The notes below the pieces were generated by a model, which ran no database searches, was not told where the DNA came from, and was given only the letters and a program-made list of their open reading frames with translations. 53,451 nucleotides of DNA from Amylostereum areolatum (taxonomy: Eukaryota > Basidiomycota > Agaricomycetes > Russulales > Stereaceae), in the NCBI GenBank assembly GCA_012932865.1, contig SAXG01000146.1:1-53451 (forward strand), written 5' to 3'. Below, piece by piece: positions 31,079-42,953 of the stretch. Made by a program: the position numbers and the translations under genes. The first letter of the stretch is position 1. Every line of letters begins with the position of its first letter.

Positions 31079-32704
31079 TTTTATTGGGTCAAAAGGATAT
31101 TTATGATTTTGGGCTTTGACTTGGACATTCGGTTACATATGTAGCTAACTTATGAGAGATTCGGTTTCTAAATTATATGTAGTAGGGGCTGCAGTCTGCT
31201 CTGAACTGTTCTATCGAGGCATCGTGCATCTGGCATATGGCAGCACTGATAAGGCACCCGGTTTGAAACCCTGATACTTTCCTTGCCGATGCACGCCCTT
31301 GTGCCCGAAAGTTCGACATCCAGATTCAATCACCTTGCCAATAAGCACCATCTCACGAGTGGCCTCGAAGATCAGAAAGCGGTCCTGGACAGGTTGAACT
31401 CATAGATGTCCGACGGTCTCCGACAACGTTACCAGCGTTCTTCGCCTCCACCATCAATATCACTTGTAAGTGTGTATACGTTTTTACGGGCTCGGCGGTG
31501 GACTGGCTCTATGCAGATACATCATATCAGTAGGGTTTGGCGGATCGGGTACTACGTCCCGCACCTAACAGAATTCTGGTTTGGAGAGGGGTCCATTTAC
31601 AATTACAGGGACCCACATCCCTGTAAGATCTATACGTACTACGTTGCCAACGGACTTCGTTTTCGAAATGTTCACCTTCGCCAGCGATCCAGTGGATCAA
31701 TCCACTGGCAAATCGCCTCGGCAAGAATCGGTATCGGGACGATCGCGTCCACCGTAGATCACGTGAGCGATCCGCATTGTCACGACCCCGCGACGGCGCG
31801 AACAAGAAATCGTCGACCCGCGCACGGAACACACTATCTATACCCGCATGTTTTTCTCACTCGACCCACGCACGAAGAACCCCGATCCCTTGAACCTTGA
31901 ACAGCGCCTCCAACAGCGCGCTAGCTGATCAATGCCTCCCAACGGATATGATGATACCGGTACCATATGGCTCCGCGTGGTACGTACTAAGTGACTGACG
32001 AGCATTTTCAGGCAAACGATGGCTACGGTTTCTCAATGTAGATCGATCGACGGCGTGGTACGATAGATTCAGTGGTACGTCATGGGCGGTGATAATAAGA
32101 GTTGACTCCAGAGAGAAGAGGAGAAGGCCGGGAGAAGGCTCCCATCTCCGGCCTGGTCACCACCATCGTAAGTGTTTTGACTCGGGATGTACGGCCCTTC
32201 GATTCTGAACTTGAAGAGGATGGCTTCGATTTGAGGGATTTGGCTGGCCGGCGGTATGTGCGCAAAAACAGTACGGTCGGTCCTGTGCACGGTGATGATT
32301 TGCTCTTATTTTCCGACTGCGCGGATAGTTTGAGTTCTGACGGTGGTATCCTGTATACATCTCTTCAGGTGGCAGATAGTCACCACGCCGTCAAAAGCGT
32401 TGCTGGTTACACCATCTTTTTGAACTGTTTGTCGCAAGGCAAGCCAGTTCTGTCAGGTACAGTACTCTGTGCACGTCGTTGCCAAGAGGCAAGACCAGAT
32501 CTACACGTCAACCTCGTAGCTCGAGGCTTGTATATGAAATATGAAGGGTAGGCACCATATAAATACTGAGGGACTCCTCCGCGATAATACAACAACGTCT
32601 CTGCCTTCCCTACACCATTCGTTCGTTTTCTTTTGGGGCTGGTCTTCCCTTTGCCTTCGATACTCTTACACTCTTTACTGAACACGCTCTTTGCATCGCC
32701 CACG
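31079..32704. other. Spacer between copies B and C
   Basis: The 1.6-kb stretch holds no gene I can support. The open frame at 32102-32551 (plus) has no domain and overlaps the likely promoter of copy C. A small perfect repeat (CAGTGGATCAATCCACTG, about 31689-31706) is self-complementary. Confidence 0.5.
32558..32565 (+). promoter_or_regulatory. TATA box of copy C
   Basis: TATAAATA lies 147 bp before the ATG of copy C. A comparable TATAAA lies 141 bp before copy D. Confidence 0.6.
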
Positions 32705-35187
32705 ATGTCGTCTTTGATAACCGCCCTCGTCTTGTTCTCCTCGAGCTTATCCTCTCTTGCTCTCAACGACTGGAACACCCCTTGCTTTCAAGGACGCTGC
32801 TCTTGGGATGTACCCTCCGATCGCAACTCCTCCGGTAACCTCCAGATCGTGAGCCTTCCATCCCATTTCCCGCATCCGGCAGCCATGAATCTAGAAATCC
32901 GCATCGTCTGGTAGTGGGGTTCCTCGCAAGCCATATCTGATATCACCCCTGCCGCGGGATGGACGGTTCTCGAATGCGACACAGAGTCCCAAACACAGGA
33001 CATCCGCCTCCTCTGTAACGGTAACGAGACAGAGACGGGATGCGGTCACCTCCTGGATAGCGGTATGGAGGGGAAGATCGTCCGACTTCCTGAAGAAGTA
33101 AGTTTTCAAATCTACACGGGTAAACCGCACTCACCTTGAGCTTGATGGTCCAGTGTGGTGCCATGCCCTTTGCCCGCGTCGCCAAATCCTGGGTTTCTGA
33201 AAATCAGACTATTCCAGACTCCCATGTTGCAAGGCTTGCAACTTCGCCATCTCAAGTGCGCGCTATGTCACTCGATACCGATTTCGGCGCCCTAGACCCG
33301 TCCAAGTGAGTCCGAGGTCTCGCGCAGTCTGTGTGTAAGATATACAACGGTGCCATCAGATACGGGAGCATTTCTTTCGCCGTCCAACTATCAAACTCGC
33401 CCAGCGTCAGTTCCGACTTCGTTTCATCCGCCCAGCGGCGTCGGCGTCACCGCCACTCTTATAACACTCAAGCCCTCCAGCGTCGGAACTTCTTCGACGA
33501 TGCAACCGAAGGTAACTCCGATTGTAACACGGCTCAATTCATTCTTTGACCAAGACATCTATGACAGCATTTACCTTTAGTAAGAAGTTCAACAAAAGCA
33601 AGTCGGTAGACCTTGCTCCCATCGATTTCGACAAGTCTGTCAGTGTATACAGTGGAAGTCTTCCAAGCGTCGTTGGCAATGCTCTTCCGGTTACCATCGA
33701 CGCCAATGTCGACGCGCATATGCACATGGAGATCAAACTCGGCGCTGTTATGGTCGGGACGATTCTCCCGCCAAAACTCGAGCAGGCAGCGATCTTGGCG
33801 GGTGAGCCTCACTCTTCTCCTGGCTCTGACTACAGTGATGATAAGATATCGCATCTCACTCTGCGTAGATCTTAATGGCAACCTTGACAGTACCTTGCGC
33901 GTCAATGCGAGCGGAAAGGCCACATTCTCTTCTCCTGCCCTCACCGTTTTCGAGATTCCTTTGGATGGGTTTTCGATTGCGGGGTAGGTGTCTAATTGGT
34001 TTCTTTCCTTGCACCGCAAGAAGTTGATGAAATTCAGTGTTGTACAAATCGGACCAAGTTTCACGGTGACTGCACAGGTTACGGCAGCCCTTGACGTTGG
34101 CATCGACGGGGAATTTGGGCTTTCGTACGACATGAACAATGTTTCCCTTGTATTCCCACCGGGTCAAGGCGACAGTAGCGCCGTCGCCACCGCGAGCAGC
34201 TCTAACAGTGAGCCTAAATTTTTGAGAGCGCACTGTGGGTAAGCATACTCATGATTTGTCCCTAGCACCGTCGTTCTCCCCAGTTGGTTCTGTGAGCTCT
34301 GTGAGCGCCGACACCAACATCACGGCTCATCTCACTCCTGCGGTATATTTCTTTGGCCACCATTTTTTGATACTCGACTAACCAATTCTGGGCCATCCGT
34401 TCGCCGTAATAGTTCGTTGTTGGCTTGTCAGTATTCAAGGAAGGAGCCAATGTCACCCTCGCGCTCGACAGCACTGCCACACTTGAACTCAGTGGCACCC
34501 TTGAACCTTCCAATGACAACGAGGCGACAGGTTGCGTCGACGTGCGAACGGGGGTCGATATTTTCGCGGCCGCGTCTGCCAGTCTCTTCCACTTGTTCGA
34601 CGTTTCCAAGAAGCTGGACATATTCAACAAGTCGTTTGATGTATTCAACGTGCGCTATGTCCCTTTCAGCGGATTGGTTCCTCTGTGCTTACCCGGGCAC
34701 CGGTTAGAAATGCTTTGACTCGGGGGACGGTACCTCATCGAACTCAACCATCTCTTCAAGTGCTATTTCGACTCCAGCATTTTCCAGCACGGTCTCGTCT
34801 AGCACGATCGAACAGACAGTCGCTGCTACTGCCGCCGCGAATGGTACTTCCTCCCTAGTGACATCTACTCGCACTTCTACGGCTTCAAGTGCGGACATCA
34901 CGTCCTCCTCGGTTACGTCTACCGCCTCCGACGCAGTCCAAAGCACTGCTACACCATCATCTTCCGCGTCGATAGACACTTTCTCTACCGCCTCCGCCGC
35001 CGCCACCACCACCACCTCATCCGATGCTTTACCCACAGTAACGCCCTTTTCAACGTCCATCTCGGATATCTCCGCCGCCAGAAGGCGTCATTTTGGGAGA
35101 GACGTCCACGCCCGCCGACTTGGCGGTACAGATGGATTCGTTCGAGTCGGCCGCCAGTCTTTCGAGAGGCTCACTCCTGCCTCGTAA
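32705..35187 (+). CDS. Secreted cysteine-patterned protein, copy C
   Basis: Ten exons: 32705-32848, 32915-33097, 33154-33305, 33360-33511, 33568-33801, 33869-33983, 34038-34207, 34266-34342, 34413-34649, 34708-35187; 647 residues. The signal peptide (MSSLITALVLFSSSLSSLAL) is followed by NDWNTPCFQGRCSWDVP. Shared blocks are SDITPAAGWTVLECD, CGAMPFARVAKSWV, GTILPPKLEQAA, QIGPSFTVTAQV and CVDVRTGVDIF. The last exon is the longest of the family: KCFDSG, then about 115 residues of almost pure Ser, Thr and Ala, then a basic end with ARRRHFGRDVHARR. The tail has no hydrophobic end, so a GPI anchor is unlikely. Exon sizes 2, 3, 7 and 8 equal those of copy D (183, 152, 170, 77 nt), so C and D are sister copies. 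The function is unknown. Confidence 0.9.
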
Positions 35188-36343
35188 TTCCCATACTTTG
35201 AGGACTTTCCATGTTGTAAATTGTTTTAAAAATATTCCCTCGGACTAATGTACTGGTTATTGTTGTACGCCTCTCAGGTTACCGTGTATGTATACCTGCG
35301 CTGTACAGTGTAACGTTCACTGGGTCATAGACGCGAGGAACGCGTCGATCACGTGGTGTAAATCCGACATCACGTCCCCACCGCGCAGGGAGTTGCTCGA
35401 GCCTCGAATTGACTCCGAACATCTTGCCTTTCACCTCCATCATCGATTCATCCTGGCGATAGTGCACATGCCGACAGGGACACATCTTACAAACGTAACC
35501 CCTGTGCTTCCCTCTAGTTTCCGACCCGGAGGTGGTTCTGCTACTCGGGCCTACAGTACTCCGAGTCCTGAACCTTGTAGTAGTTGTACGGCAAATACAA
35601 CAAAGCGGATCCATATCCCCTCAACCATACTCGGTGGAGTCCAAGAGTGGTATAACCGCGTCCATGGAAGCGTTGAAGACAGCTAGCCGACGTCGCATTT
35701 GACGGAGTCACCAACGCACATCGCAGGTTGCAGATCAGCAGGCAGTCCTCCATCTATCGACGTACGGTCACTATTCTCGCAGGTGTTTTGGTTCGGGAGA
35801 TACGGGAACACTCAGGACCGGGGAGAAACAGCGGGAAATACCAGGCCCGTGGTCTTCTTCTGAGAACTGTACGAGATGTCGTGTGGTCCGTGTTTATTGA
35901 GACCTGCAGGCCTCGCTGTAGGATCTGTGGTGCGTAACCATACACACCCTGCTCTTTCGGCACTCCTGACGATGAGGGTAGTTTTTTGAAGTGAATTAGA
36001 ACTTCGGAACTTCTCATAGAAGTCGTAACAATCCTCTCCTGTACTCGAGTACACTATTTCGACCGTCTACAATGACACAGTGCCTGTCCGACAGGGTCCA
36101 GGAGGTCAGGTCCGCTGAGAACATCGTCGTCGCGACTTTTTCACGGCCGATCAATCGCATATTAACAGCGTATGGTTGAAGGGCGAGAGGTCCGACGAGT
36201 CGTATAAAGTATGAGAGGTTTCCTCGGACCTGCGATTCGACAGTCCTCTTTGACATCTACGGCCTCCGTACGATTTCTTCTGGGACCGGTCATCTCCTCC
36301 CTGTCTATTCCTTTTTGATTATCCACCCCTTGCAACGCCGACG
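35188..36343. other. Spacer between copies C and D
   Basis: This stretch of 1.15 kb has no supported gene. It includes the TATA box of copy D near its right end. Confidence 0.5.
36203..36208 (+). promoter_or_regulatory. TATA box of copy D
   Basis: TATAAA in CGTATAAAGT lies 141 bp before the ATG, almost the same distance as in copy C. Confidence 0.55.
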
Positions 36344-38356
36344 ATGTCATCTCTTGTCACCACCCTTGTCTTGTTGTCTTTAGGGATATCTTCCATCGCG
36401 TCCAACGACTGGAACACACCCTGCTTCACTGGACACTGCTCTTGGGATATACCTGCCCAACGTGCCGCCGGCAACCTTCACATCGTACGTCATCTTCTTC
36501 TCTCTTATATCTCAAACTTCCCTACGATTGACGCCGTTCGACAGTGGGGCTCTTCACAAGCTATCTCTGACATCACCCCAGCCGCCGGTTGGGTGATCCT
36601 CGACTGCGATGCTAACTCCAGAGCTCAGGACATTCGTCTGGTCTGCAAGGGCAATGAGACCGAGACAGGATGCAATCATCTCCTCGACGACGGCATGGTG
36701 GGGAAGATCGTCCGTCTTCCTGAAAAGGTGTGTTCTCCCTTGTACACAGGGAAGTGATGCTCACGATAGGAATCATCCAGTGCGGGGCGGTGCCCTTCGC
36801 TCGCGTCGCGAATACCTGGATCCCGCAAGTTCAAAACGTATCAGGTTCTCAGGTCGCAAAGCTCGTAACTTCCCCTTCTCCGGTGCGAGCCATTTCGCTC
36901 GACACCAACTTCAGTGCCCTCGACGCGTCCCAGTGAGCCACCCCTTTCACGCGACCGATGGTCCATGGTTTCTAATCGCACTCTCAGATACGGGAGCGTG
37001 TCCTTCGCCGTCCAGCTGACCAACTCGCCCGTCACAAACCCAGAGTCTGTTGTCGCGTCCAAGCGTCGTTCTATTGACGACCAAGCCGTTCAACGCCGAA
37101 GCTTCTTCGAAAGCGCGACCAGAGGTACTCCCCCCGTCATCCACTGCATCTTGCGTCCTTTGACCAAGCTGCCTCTCGCAGCCCTGAACGCTCGGGACTT
37201 GTTACCCTTCAACATAACCAATTCGATAGACTTGCCCTCCATCAACTACGACGAATCTGTCAACCTGTTCAATGGGAGCTTGCCGAACGGCGTTGCTGAC
37301 GTCCCGGGGAATGTCACCATCGATGCCGACGTCGACGCGCATCTGCATATGGCGATCAAGCTCGGTGCTGTTATCGTGGGGACTATCGTTCCTCCTACGC
37401 TCGACCAGGCGGCAGTCTTTGCCGGTGGGTGACTTCTTCTCTCATCTCGTTTCAATGCTTACCTCGCCGAAGAACTCAACGGCAACATCAACAGCACGCT
37501 GCACGTCAAGGCAAGCGGGAAGGCCGACATCACCACTCCAGCCATCACCCTCACCAAAATCGCTCTGGACAATTTCGATATCGCAGAGTACGTTTCTATA
37601 TGCTCTTGGTGGTAGTGGGCTTCCTTGACCAGGGCAATTTGTGGAAACACAGCCTCGTACAGATAGGCCCGGATTTCAAGTTGACCGCCCAGGTGTCGGC
37701 CGACCTCCAGCTTGGCCTTGACGCGAAGGTCGGGTTGTCGTACAACGTGGATGACGTCGCACTCGTCTTCCCGCCGAACCAAGGCAAGAGCAGTGCTTCG
37801 GCCATCCCTGGATCGTCCAACTGTATGCACCCTCCCTCTTTAATCTTGCGTTCAGCCCAACTGATCGTATTGTCCAGCACCCACGTTCTCCTTTATTGGC
37901 TCCTTGGACTCCTTGGGCGCCGACGCGAATGTCACCGCGCATCTTATTCCTGCTGTAGGTCGACCGCTCACGCATCTTTCACGCCTGTCTGACCACTCTG
38001 ACCCGACAGCTCGACGTCAGCGTGAGCGTGCCGGGCCAAGGCGCCACGGTCACCCTCGCCGTCGATACCTCGGCCACCGTCGCCCTGAACGGCACCGTCC
38101 AGTCCAATGGGGACAAGGGCAACGGCTGCGTCGACGTCCGCACCGGCATCGACATCTACGCCGACGCGTCCGCCAGCCTGTTCGGCATATTCGACGTCGA
38201 AGAGAAATTCGACATATTCGAGGATTCGTTCGATCTGTACAACGTGCGTAAACGCCGCCTCGCTCCGTAGCTCCCGGAAGGCGGGCTCTCGACGCTGACG
38301 TTGGCTTCGTTTAGCAATGCTTCTCTAACGGCGGATCGAACTCGACCACCGCCTAG
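36344..38356 (+). CDS. Secreted cysteine-patterned protein, copy D
   Basis: Ten exons: 36344-36484, 36545-36727, 36781-36932, 36988-37124, 37182-37424, 37473-37587, 37653-37822, 37878-37954, 38010-38243, 38315-38356; 497 residues. The signal peptide (LVTTLVLLSLGISSIAS) is followed by NDWNTPCFTGHCSWDIP. Shared blocks are SDITPAAGWVILDCD, ETETGCNHLL, GKIVRLPEK, CGAVPFARVANTWI, GTIVPPTLDQAA, QIGPDFKLTAQVSA and CVDVRTGIDIYADASASLF. The last exon has only 13 codons (QCFSNGGSNSTTA), so this copy lacks the long Ser/Thr tail and may be a freely secreted form. Otherwise it follows the family exactly and is the cleanest member. The function is unknown; repeated strand-like segments such as VTIDADVDAHLHMAIKLGAV suggest a beta-rich fold (inference). 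Confidence 0.92.
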
Positions 38357-39116
38357 GTTGGTACGCGTCGCCCCGGGGAAGACAACAGTTTCGAGCTAGA
38401 GGTCTAGCATGCTTGTTTGTATGACGGTTCAACCATGGCGTGTGCGTTCGCGGTTGCTCGAAAGCGGTCCCTTGGTTAACTATTACTAACTTATCATGCG
38501 TCCCATCGGGACCCTCGACCTGGCTTATACCTCGCGTTCGTTAGGGGCTTTCCTTGTTGTTTGTACATCTAGACGAACGGTCCTGTATTATGTTAGGATG
38601 GAGTGAACGAAAAGGTATTCTCCCTTTCTATGAGCACAGATTTCCCTGTCATGAAGCCTTGAAGCTTGATAGCTTGCTATCGCATCAACCGCCGCAAACA
38701 CCGGTTCTGTATCATGTTTATGGCACCACGGGCAAATCGTACATACACGCTCAAGCAACAGTAGCAGGTAAAACAGGAGGAAGTCAAGTCATGTGGATGA
38801 ACGTGCACGCGGGTACAGTATATGCAGCGAGACGTATCAAAAAAGGGGCAGAACGAGCGAGGGGTGGCAGGATACGCGTTCGAAAGACGAGAGCAGAACG
38901 ATTTGGGCGAAAACTGCACTACGACGCCCGCAAAGGCTCGACCAGAGCCTTCAGGAAGAGGGTTAAGAAAGGAGGGGAGTAAGAGGCGTCATTTTAACCG
39001 TAAAGTACCACATTATAACACAAGAAGAAGACGGGAGGGAGGGCAGAGCAAGGGCAGAGTGAGCGGATAGTTTTTTGGGGATGGGCGGATGGGTTTGGTG
39101 GGTTTGCGGCGAACGA
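38357..39116. other. Spacer between copy D and NAP1
   Basis: The two genes converge on this 760-bp stretch. A basic open frame at 38554-38982 has no domain and is not supported. Confidence 0.5.
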
Positions 39117-40972
39117 TCACTGGTTCTTGCACTCTTGCGGGTCAACGTTGGCAGCTGCCCCGGCGCCACGGCCCTTCGGTCCACCGCGGCGGCGAGCAGG
39201 GAGGTCGGCCTCGCTTTCGGTGTCCTACTCCACCAGTATTTATCAGCATATATAGACAGAAGGAAAGAAGGAAAAAGCGAGGCTCACATCGTCCTCGTCA
39301 TCGAAGCCATCCTCCTCGTCAAGGTCCTCGTAGTCATCCTCATCCTCGTCCTCCGAGAGCATGTCGTACTCGAGCGCCTTTCCGGTGAAGTAGTCGATCG
39401 CACGGGGAATGATCTGGGAGTGCGGTGTCAGTCAGGTGAAAAGGTAGTGAGAGAGTGAGATCTACCTTCTCCTTGATATCCTCTCCGATCTGGTAGTCGA
39501 TCTCGAGCTTCTCCTCAAGGTCGTCCAAGTCCTCCTCAGTGATGTCGCCGTTCTCGAGGGCATCCTCCGCTGGAGGCACGGGTGGGGAGAAAAAGTTGAA
39601 GAATGACTCCGTCGGGCGCGCCTTGCGGACGAGACGAGTCCGGTTCGTGTCTGAAAGCAAGCCGAATCAGCTAGACTGAAAAGGGCATTCGGACCGAGAA
39701 ACACGTACTCTTATTCCGTTGCTTCTTAATTTCGAACTCCTTGGTGAGGTCCTTGTCCTCTTTCCACTTGATCTCGGTGCCAATCGCGCGATCGTACACG
39801 AAATCGCCCGAGTATCCGACCTCCTCCTGGTAGACATACGTCTTCTCGAGCACCGCGTTCTCGAAGAACTCGTTGGCCGAAAAGTGGAAGATAAGCTTGA
39901 AGCCAGGCTTGGGGTCGGTTGGGGGGAGGTACTCCAGCCGGAGGTCTTCGAGATGCTTGAGGGCGACCGCGTCGCGCTCGGTGATGATGTCGCCAAGGAC
40001 GATGTGGTTGCGGAGCGCGGTGAGCCAGAATTCGGGGATGGCGGCGGCAGGGGTGGATTCTGGGACCTCTAAGGGTTTCGCTTCTGGGTCATCTTTGGCG
40101 GTAACTTCGGCGCCAGCCGTGAGCTCCTCCGCGGTGGGCTGCTCCGAGCCAGAAACGAGGGCTTTCCGGCGCTCGTACAAAGGCTTCGCGAGGTCGAGGT
40201 ACTGTAATCAAGATCAAGGTTAGCGGAAGGCCGTCAAACACGCAGTGAGGGAAAAAAAATACGGCGCCGAGATAACAAAGACCGAGCCAAAGGCGATAAG
40301 AAAGCAAGACGCTGGTCACGACGATGGGATGAGATGAAAGGGACTGGCCGCGTCTGGTGAATAAAAAACGAGGGTCGGGAGCATCGCAGGTAGAACAACA
40401 TCGAGTGTAGGGCGCGCCAAAGAGAGCCGGGTGCCCAAACAACCAGCAAGACTGGCCAGCGAAGGCCGCAGTTTGCGCATCATCGCGGAGGAAAGTGTAC
40501 ACTCGACATAATTGCCTCGACGGGCGGCGCCCCAACCTCGTGCCCGCTGGGCCTCTCGCCATCGTCGCCCACCGCTCGAAACGACCAAGAAAAACCCGCG
40601 AAAAAAAAAGATCGGCATGGAAAAACGCACCTTCTTCTCGAGCTCGAGACACTCGTGCTTGTACCGATTTTGCAGCTCGTTCTGCTTCACCTGCACGCCC
40701 TTGAGCGCCTCGACGCTCTTTTTGACATCGTCGGGGAGGCTCTCGACGTAGCCTGAGCTCTTGCCGACGAGACCAGCGAGCCGACCCTGGACCATGCCGA
40801 TGATGTTCTGGCCGACGTCGTTCTCTTCCTCCTGGGGCTCAGCATCTTCCGAGATATCGGGGACGGTTGGGCGAGAGAGGCCGGCGGCGATGGGGGCGTG
40901 GTTGAGGGGAGTGTTTTGGGGAGTGGGGGCGGTGAGGTCGGATGTGTTGCCGATGGGGACGTTGGAGGACAT
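39117..40972 (-). CDS. NAP1: Nucleosome assembly protein NAP1
   Basis: Five exons (40972-40631, 40201-39709, 39650-39466, 39413-39288, 39224-39117) give 417 residues, the usual size. The long dimerisation helix (VKQNELQNRYKHECLELEKK, then YLDLAKPLYERRKAL) is split by intron 1. The fold follows with IPEFWLTALRNH, ITERDAVALKHLEDLRLEY, PKPGFKLIFHF, NEFFEN and FNFFSPP. The C-terminal tail is strongly acidic (LSEDEDEDDYEDLDEEDGF), as histone binding requires, and ends in ECKNQ, close to the ending seen in the family. NAP1 carries H2A-H2B between cytoplasm and nucleus and helps assemble nucleosomes. Intron 1 is 429 nt, far longer than the 45-70 nt usual in this window. Orientation and spacing give no link with its neighbours. 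Confidence 0.95.
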
Positions 40973-41327
40973 GATGGGCGATGAGGGCAGCAAGCAAAAC
41001 GACGGCAGGCTCAAGATGGCACGCGCGCTCGGGTCAAGGGCGAAAAATCGGAGCCGCCCGCCTTTTTAGGCCTTTCCTACCTTTTATGGCGCCGCCCCGT
41101 TGTCGATGGCTTTCTTTTCCCTTTGACCCGACGCTTCGTGGCTGCGTCACCGGTGACCTCTACCACCTTCCTTCGTTCCGCACCGCGCGTGTTTTTTACG
41201 GGCAAAGGAAGCCCATGTGCCCCCTGATTATCTCAGAGATTTCTCGCCAAGTCGAATGCGCGGATGCAAGACAAAGCCGATGGCCCAAAGGATTGTCAAC
41301 TATCCCTAGTAAGTACCGTAAACCTCG
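40973..41327. other. NAP1 upstream region
   Basis: The 355-bp stretch holds the likely NAP1 promoter, between the NAP1 start and the stop of the next minus-strand gene. No distinct motif is recognised. Confidence 0.5.
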
Positions 41328-42448
41328 TCAATCCGACGGCGAAACATCGTTTGGAACGGGGCAGACAAGGCGTAATCGCGGCTGCCAGCTACCCTGCGAA
41401 AGATGGTCCAGTCGAACCAAGACGAGATCCTTCACTTCAATGCCACCCTTTCCCACCCGCCAGTCCCCGTCGACTGATTGCTTTCCCCCCAAGGTCGTTT
41501 GCTCAAACGCGGCTTGCATACTATAACCCGCATCAATGACCAAGGTCCAAGGCTCGGCGAGAAGAAAGAGCTCACTCCAACAGTGCCGAGTGGGGGGCCA
41601 TCGGTGTGGTCAGACTCAGCTCCGTGGCCGACATAGATCCAGCTTCCGTCCGTAACCCCTCATGTTCCTATTTTAACACCGCACCGCACCAGTTTAGTAT
41701 GAATACGCCATATAGCTAGCCAGCGGAATGCGCACCGTGATGAATCGACCGACCGTTTTGGCAACATTCTTGCCCAGCTTTGCGCGCGTTATGGGTCCGG
41801 GAGGATTCCGAAAATTTCGCGTAGGGACTCGACGGTTCCAGGACTGATACCCCGGCCACTGCGAGAGCGCGTTCATCAGTTCTCGCGAGCTTTTCGGTGG
41901 CGAAGATGTGGGACTGACGTCGATGCGTATGCAGACGGACGGCCCACGATCGCGGAACATGGGGTCGTCGCCGTCGACGAGATTCTCCGATTGGTTGTTC
42001 AGAAGGTCGAGAAGGCGGACGCCCTCGTGCCCGGTCGGACTGCAAAAGGATACCGAGGCCTCCGCTTCGTGCGTCTCAAAATAACGGTGGCCCGGTGCGG
42101 GTCGTCTGTGCGGAACTTGTGGGATCAATGGGCCCCATTCACTGCGGGAAGGTGGGTCCGTGGGTGATGGATGGGGCGATGTCTAAAGAGACCGGAGGGT
42201 GAGCATGACAAGTGCATCGGTGGCACTAACGATGAGCTCGACTTACCTTGTCCACAAGCCTTCGTCCGAGGAATCCGAGAAAGCACCCTCGTCATCGAGA
42301 CCATCTTGGGTACCCGCGTCTGCCTGTAGAAAGCCATGAGCGGGAGGCGCAGACGTGCATCGACGCTTGAACGTACCGGGCAAGGAATGTCCACCTTCAG
42401 GCGAGGGGCAGCCCGTACAACTTGTGGGAGATTAATCATGGCAGACAT
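41328..42448 (-). CDS. Conserved-looking protein of unknown function
   Basis: Six exons (42448-42377, 42323-42247, 42141-41919, 41858-41736, 41667-41576, 41520-41328) join with consistent phases to 259 residues. I do not recognise a named domain. Seen in order: a short N-terminus (MSAMINLPQVVR), an acidic segment (DEGAFSDSSDEGLW), HRYFETHEAEASVSF, GPSVCIRIDWPGYQSW followed by a basic helix (ITRAKLGKNVAKTVGRFI), a Ser/Thr linker, and a closing block DWRVGKGGIEVKDLVLVRL followed by GSWQPRLRL. The last two blocks look like constrained, folded parts rather than random translation. The exon 5 boundaries are the least certain. There is no signal peptide or membrane segment, so a cytosolic or nuclear role is likely. 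Confidence 0.65.
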
Positions 42449-42953
42449 TGCTCGAAACTGGTGAGGAAGATGAGGTGAAGAAGAGAGCGGCACCTGTGAA
42501 GATGTTGCGAGTACTATATCTTGTGCGCCACAGTCGGATCATCATGGCATGATGATACCGCTGCACGAGTGATGTTGAGATGATTGGGTTCAAAGACACT
42601 GCAACACGGCATCCTCTTGGCGCGAACTTGATGAGTCGGGTCAAAGCAGGGGTCCGAAAGTGTGAGAGATGTTTCTAAGAGCGGGCGGCTCTGCTACTTT
42701 CTCCATTTTGGACCAGAGCATGGAACGCAAGGGGAAGCAATTGTTTACAATTTGAGCCCAGGGAGAGAACATTCAATGACGCGAAGGTAAAGAAGAACAT
42801 TGTATTAAGGTCTGTGGAAGGATTGGTCAGATATCAGGTCAGTCCATGAGCAACTGCACACGTACCATGGTAAGCGACAGTCGCATAATCAGCACAAAAA
42901 ACCGTCATCATGAAACCGACAAAAGTAGCGGGCATCGTACGCCCGACCGAAAT
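42449..42953. other. Spacer without gene
   Basis: This stretch of about 500 bp lies between two minus-strand genes. I see nothing to annotate. Confidence 0.5.

Noticed and set aside
32102..32551. 150-residue frame before copy C
   Set aside because: No domain, and it ends next to the TATA box of copy C. It is probably promoter and leader DNA.
38554..38982. 142-residue basic frame after copy D
   Set aside because: Composition is unlike the neighbours' proteins, with no domain or splice support.
40316..41014. Longer single-exon reading of NAP1
   Set aside because: The frame continues into intron 1 and loses the conserved helix; splicing at 40631/40201 restores the known NAP1 pattern.
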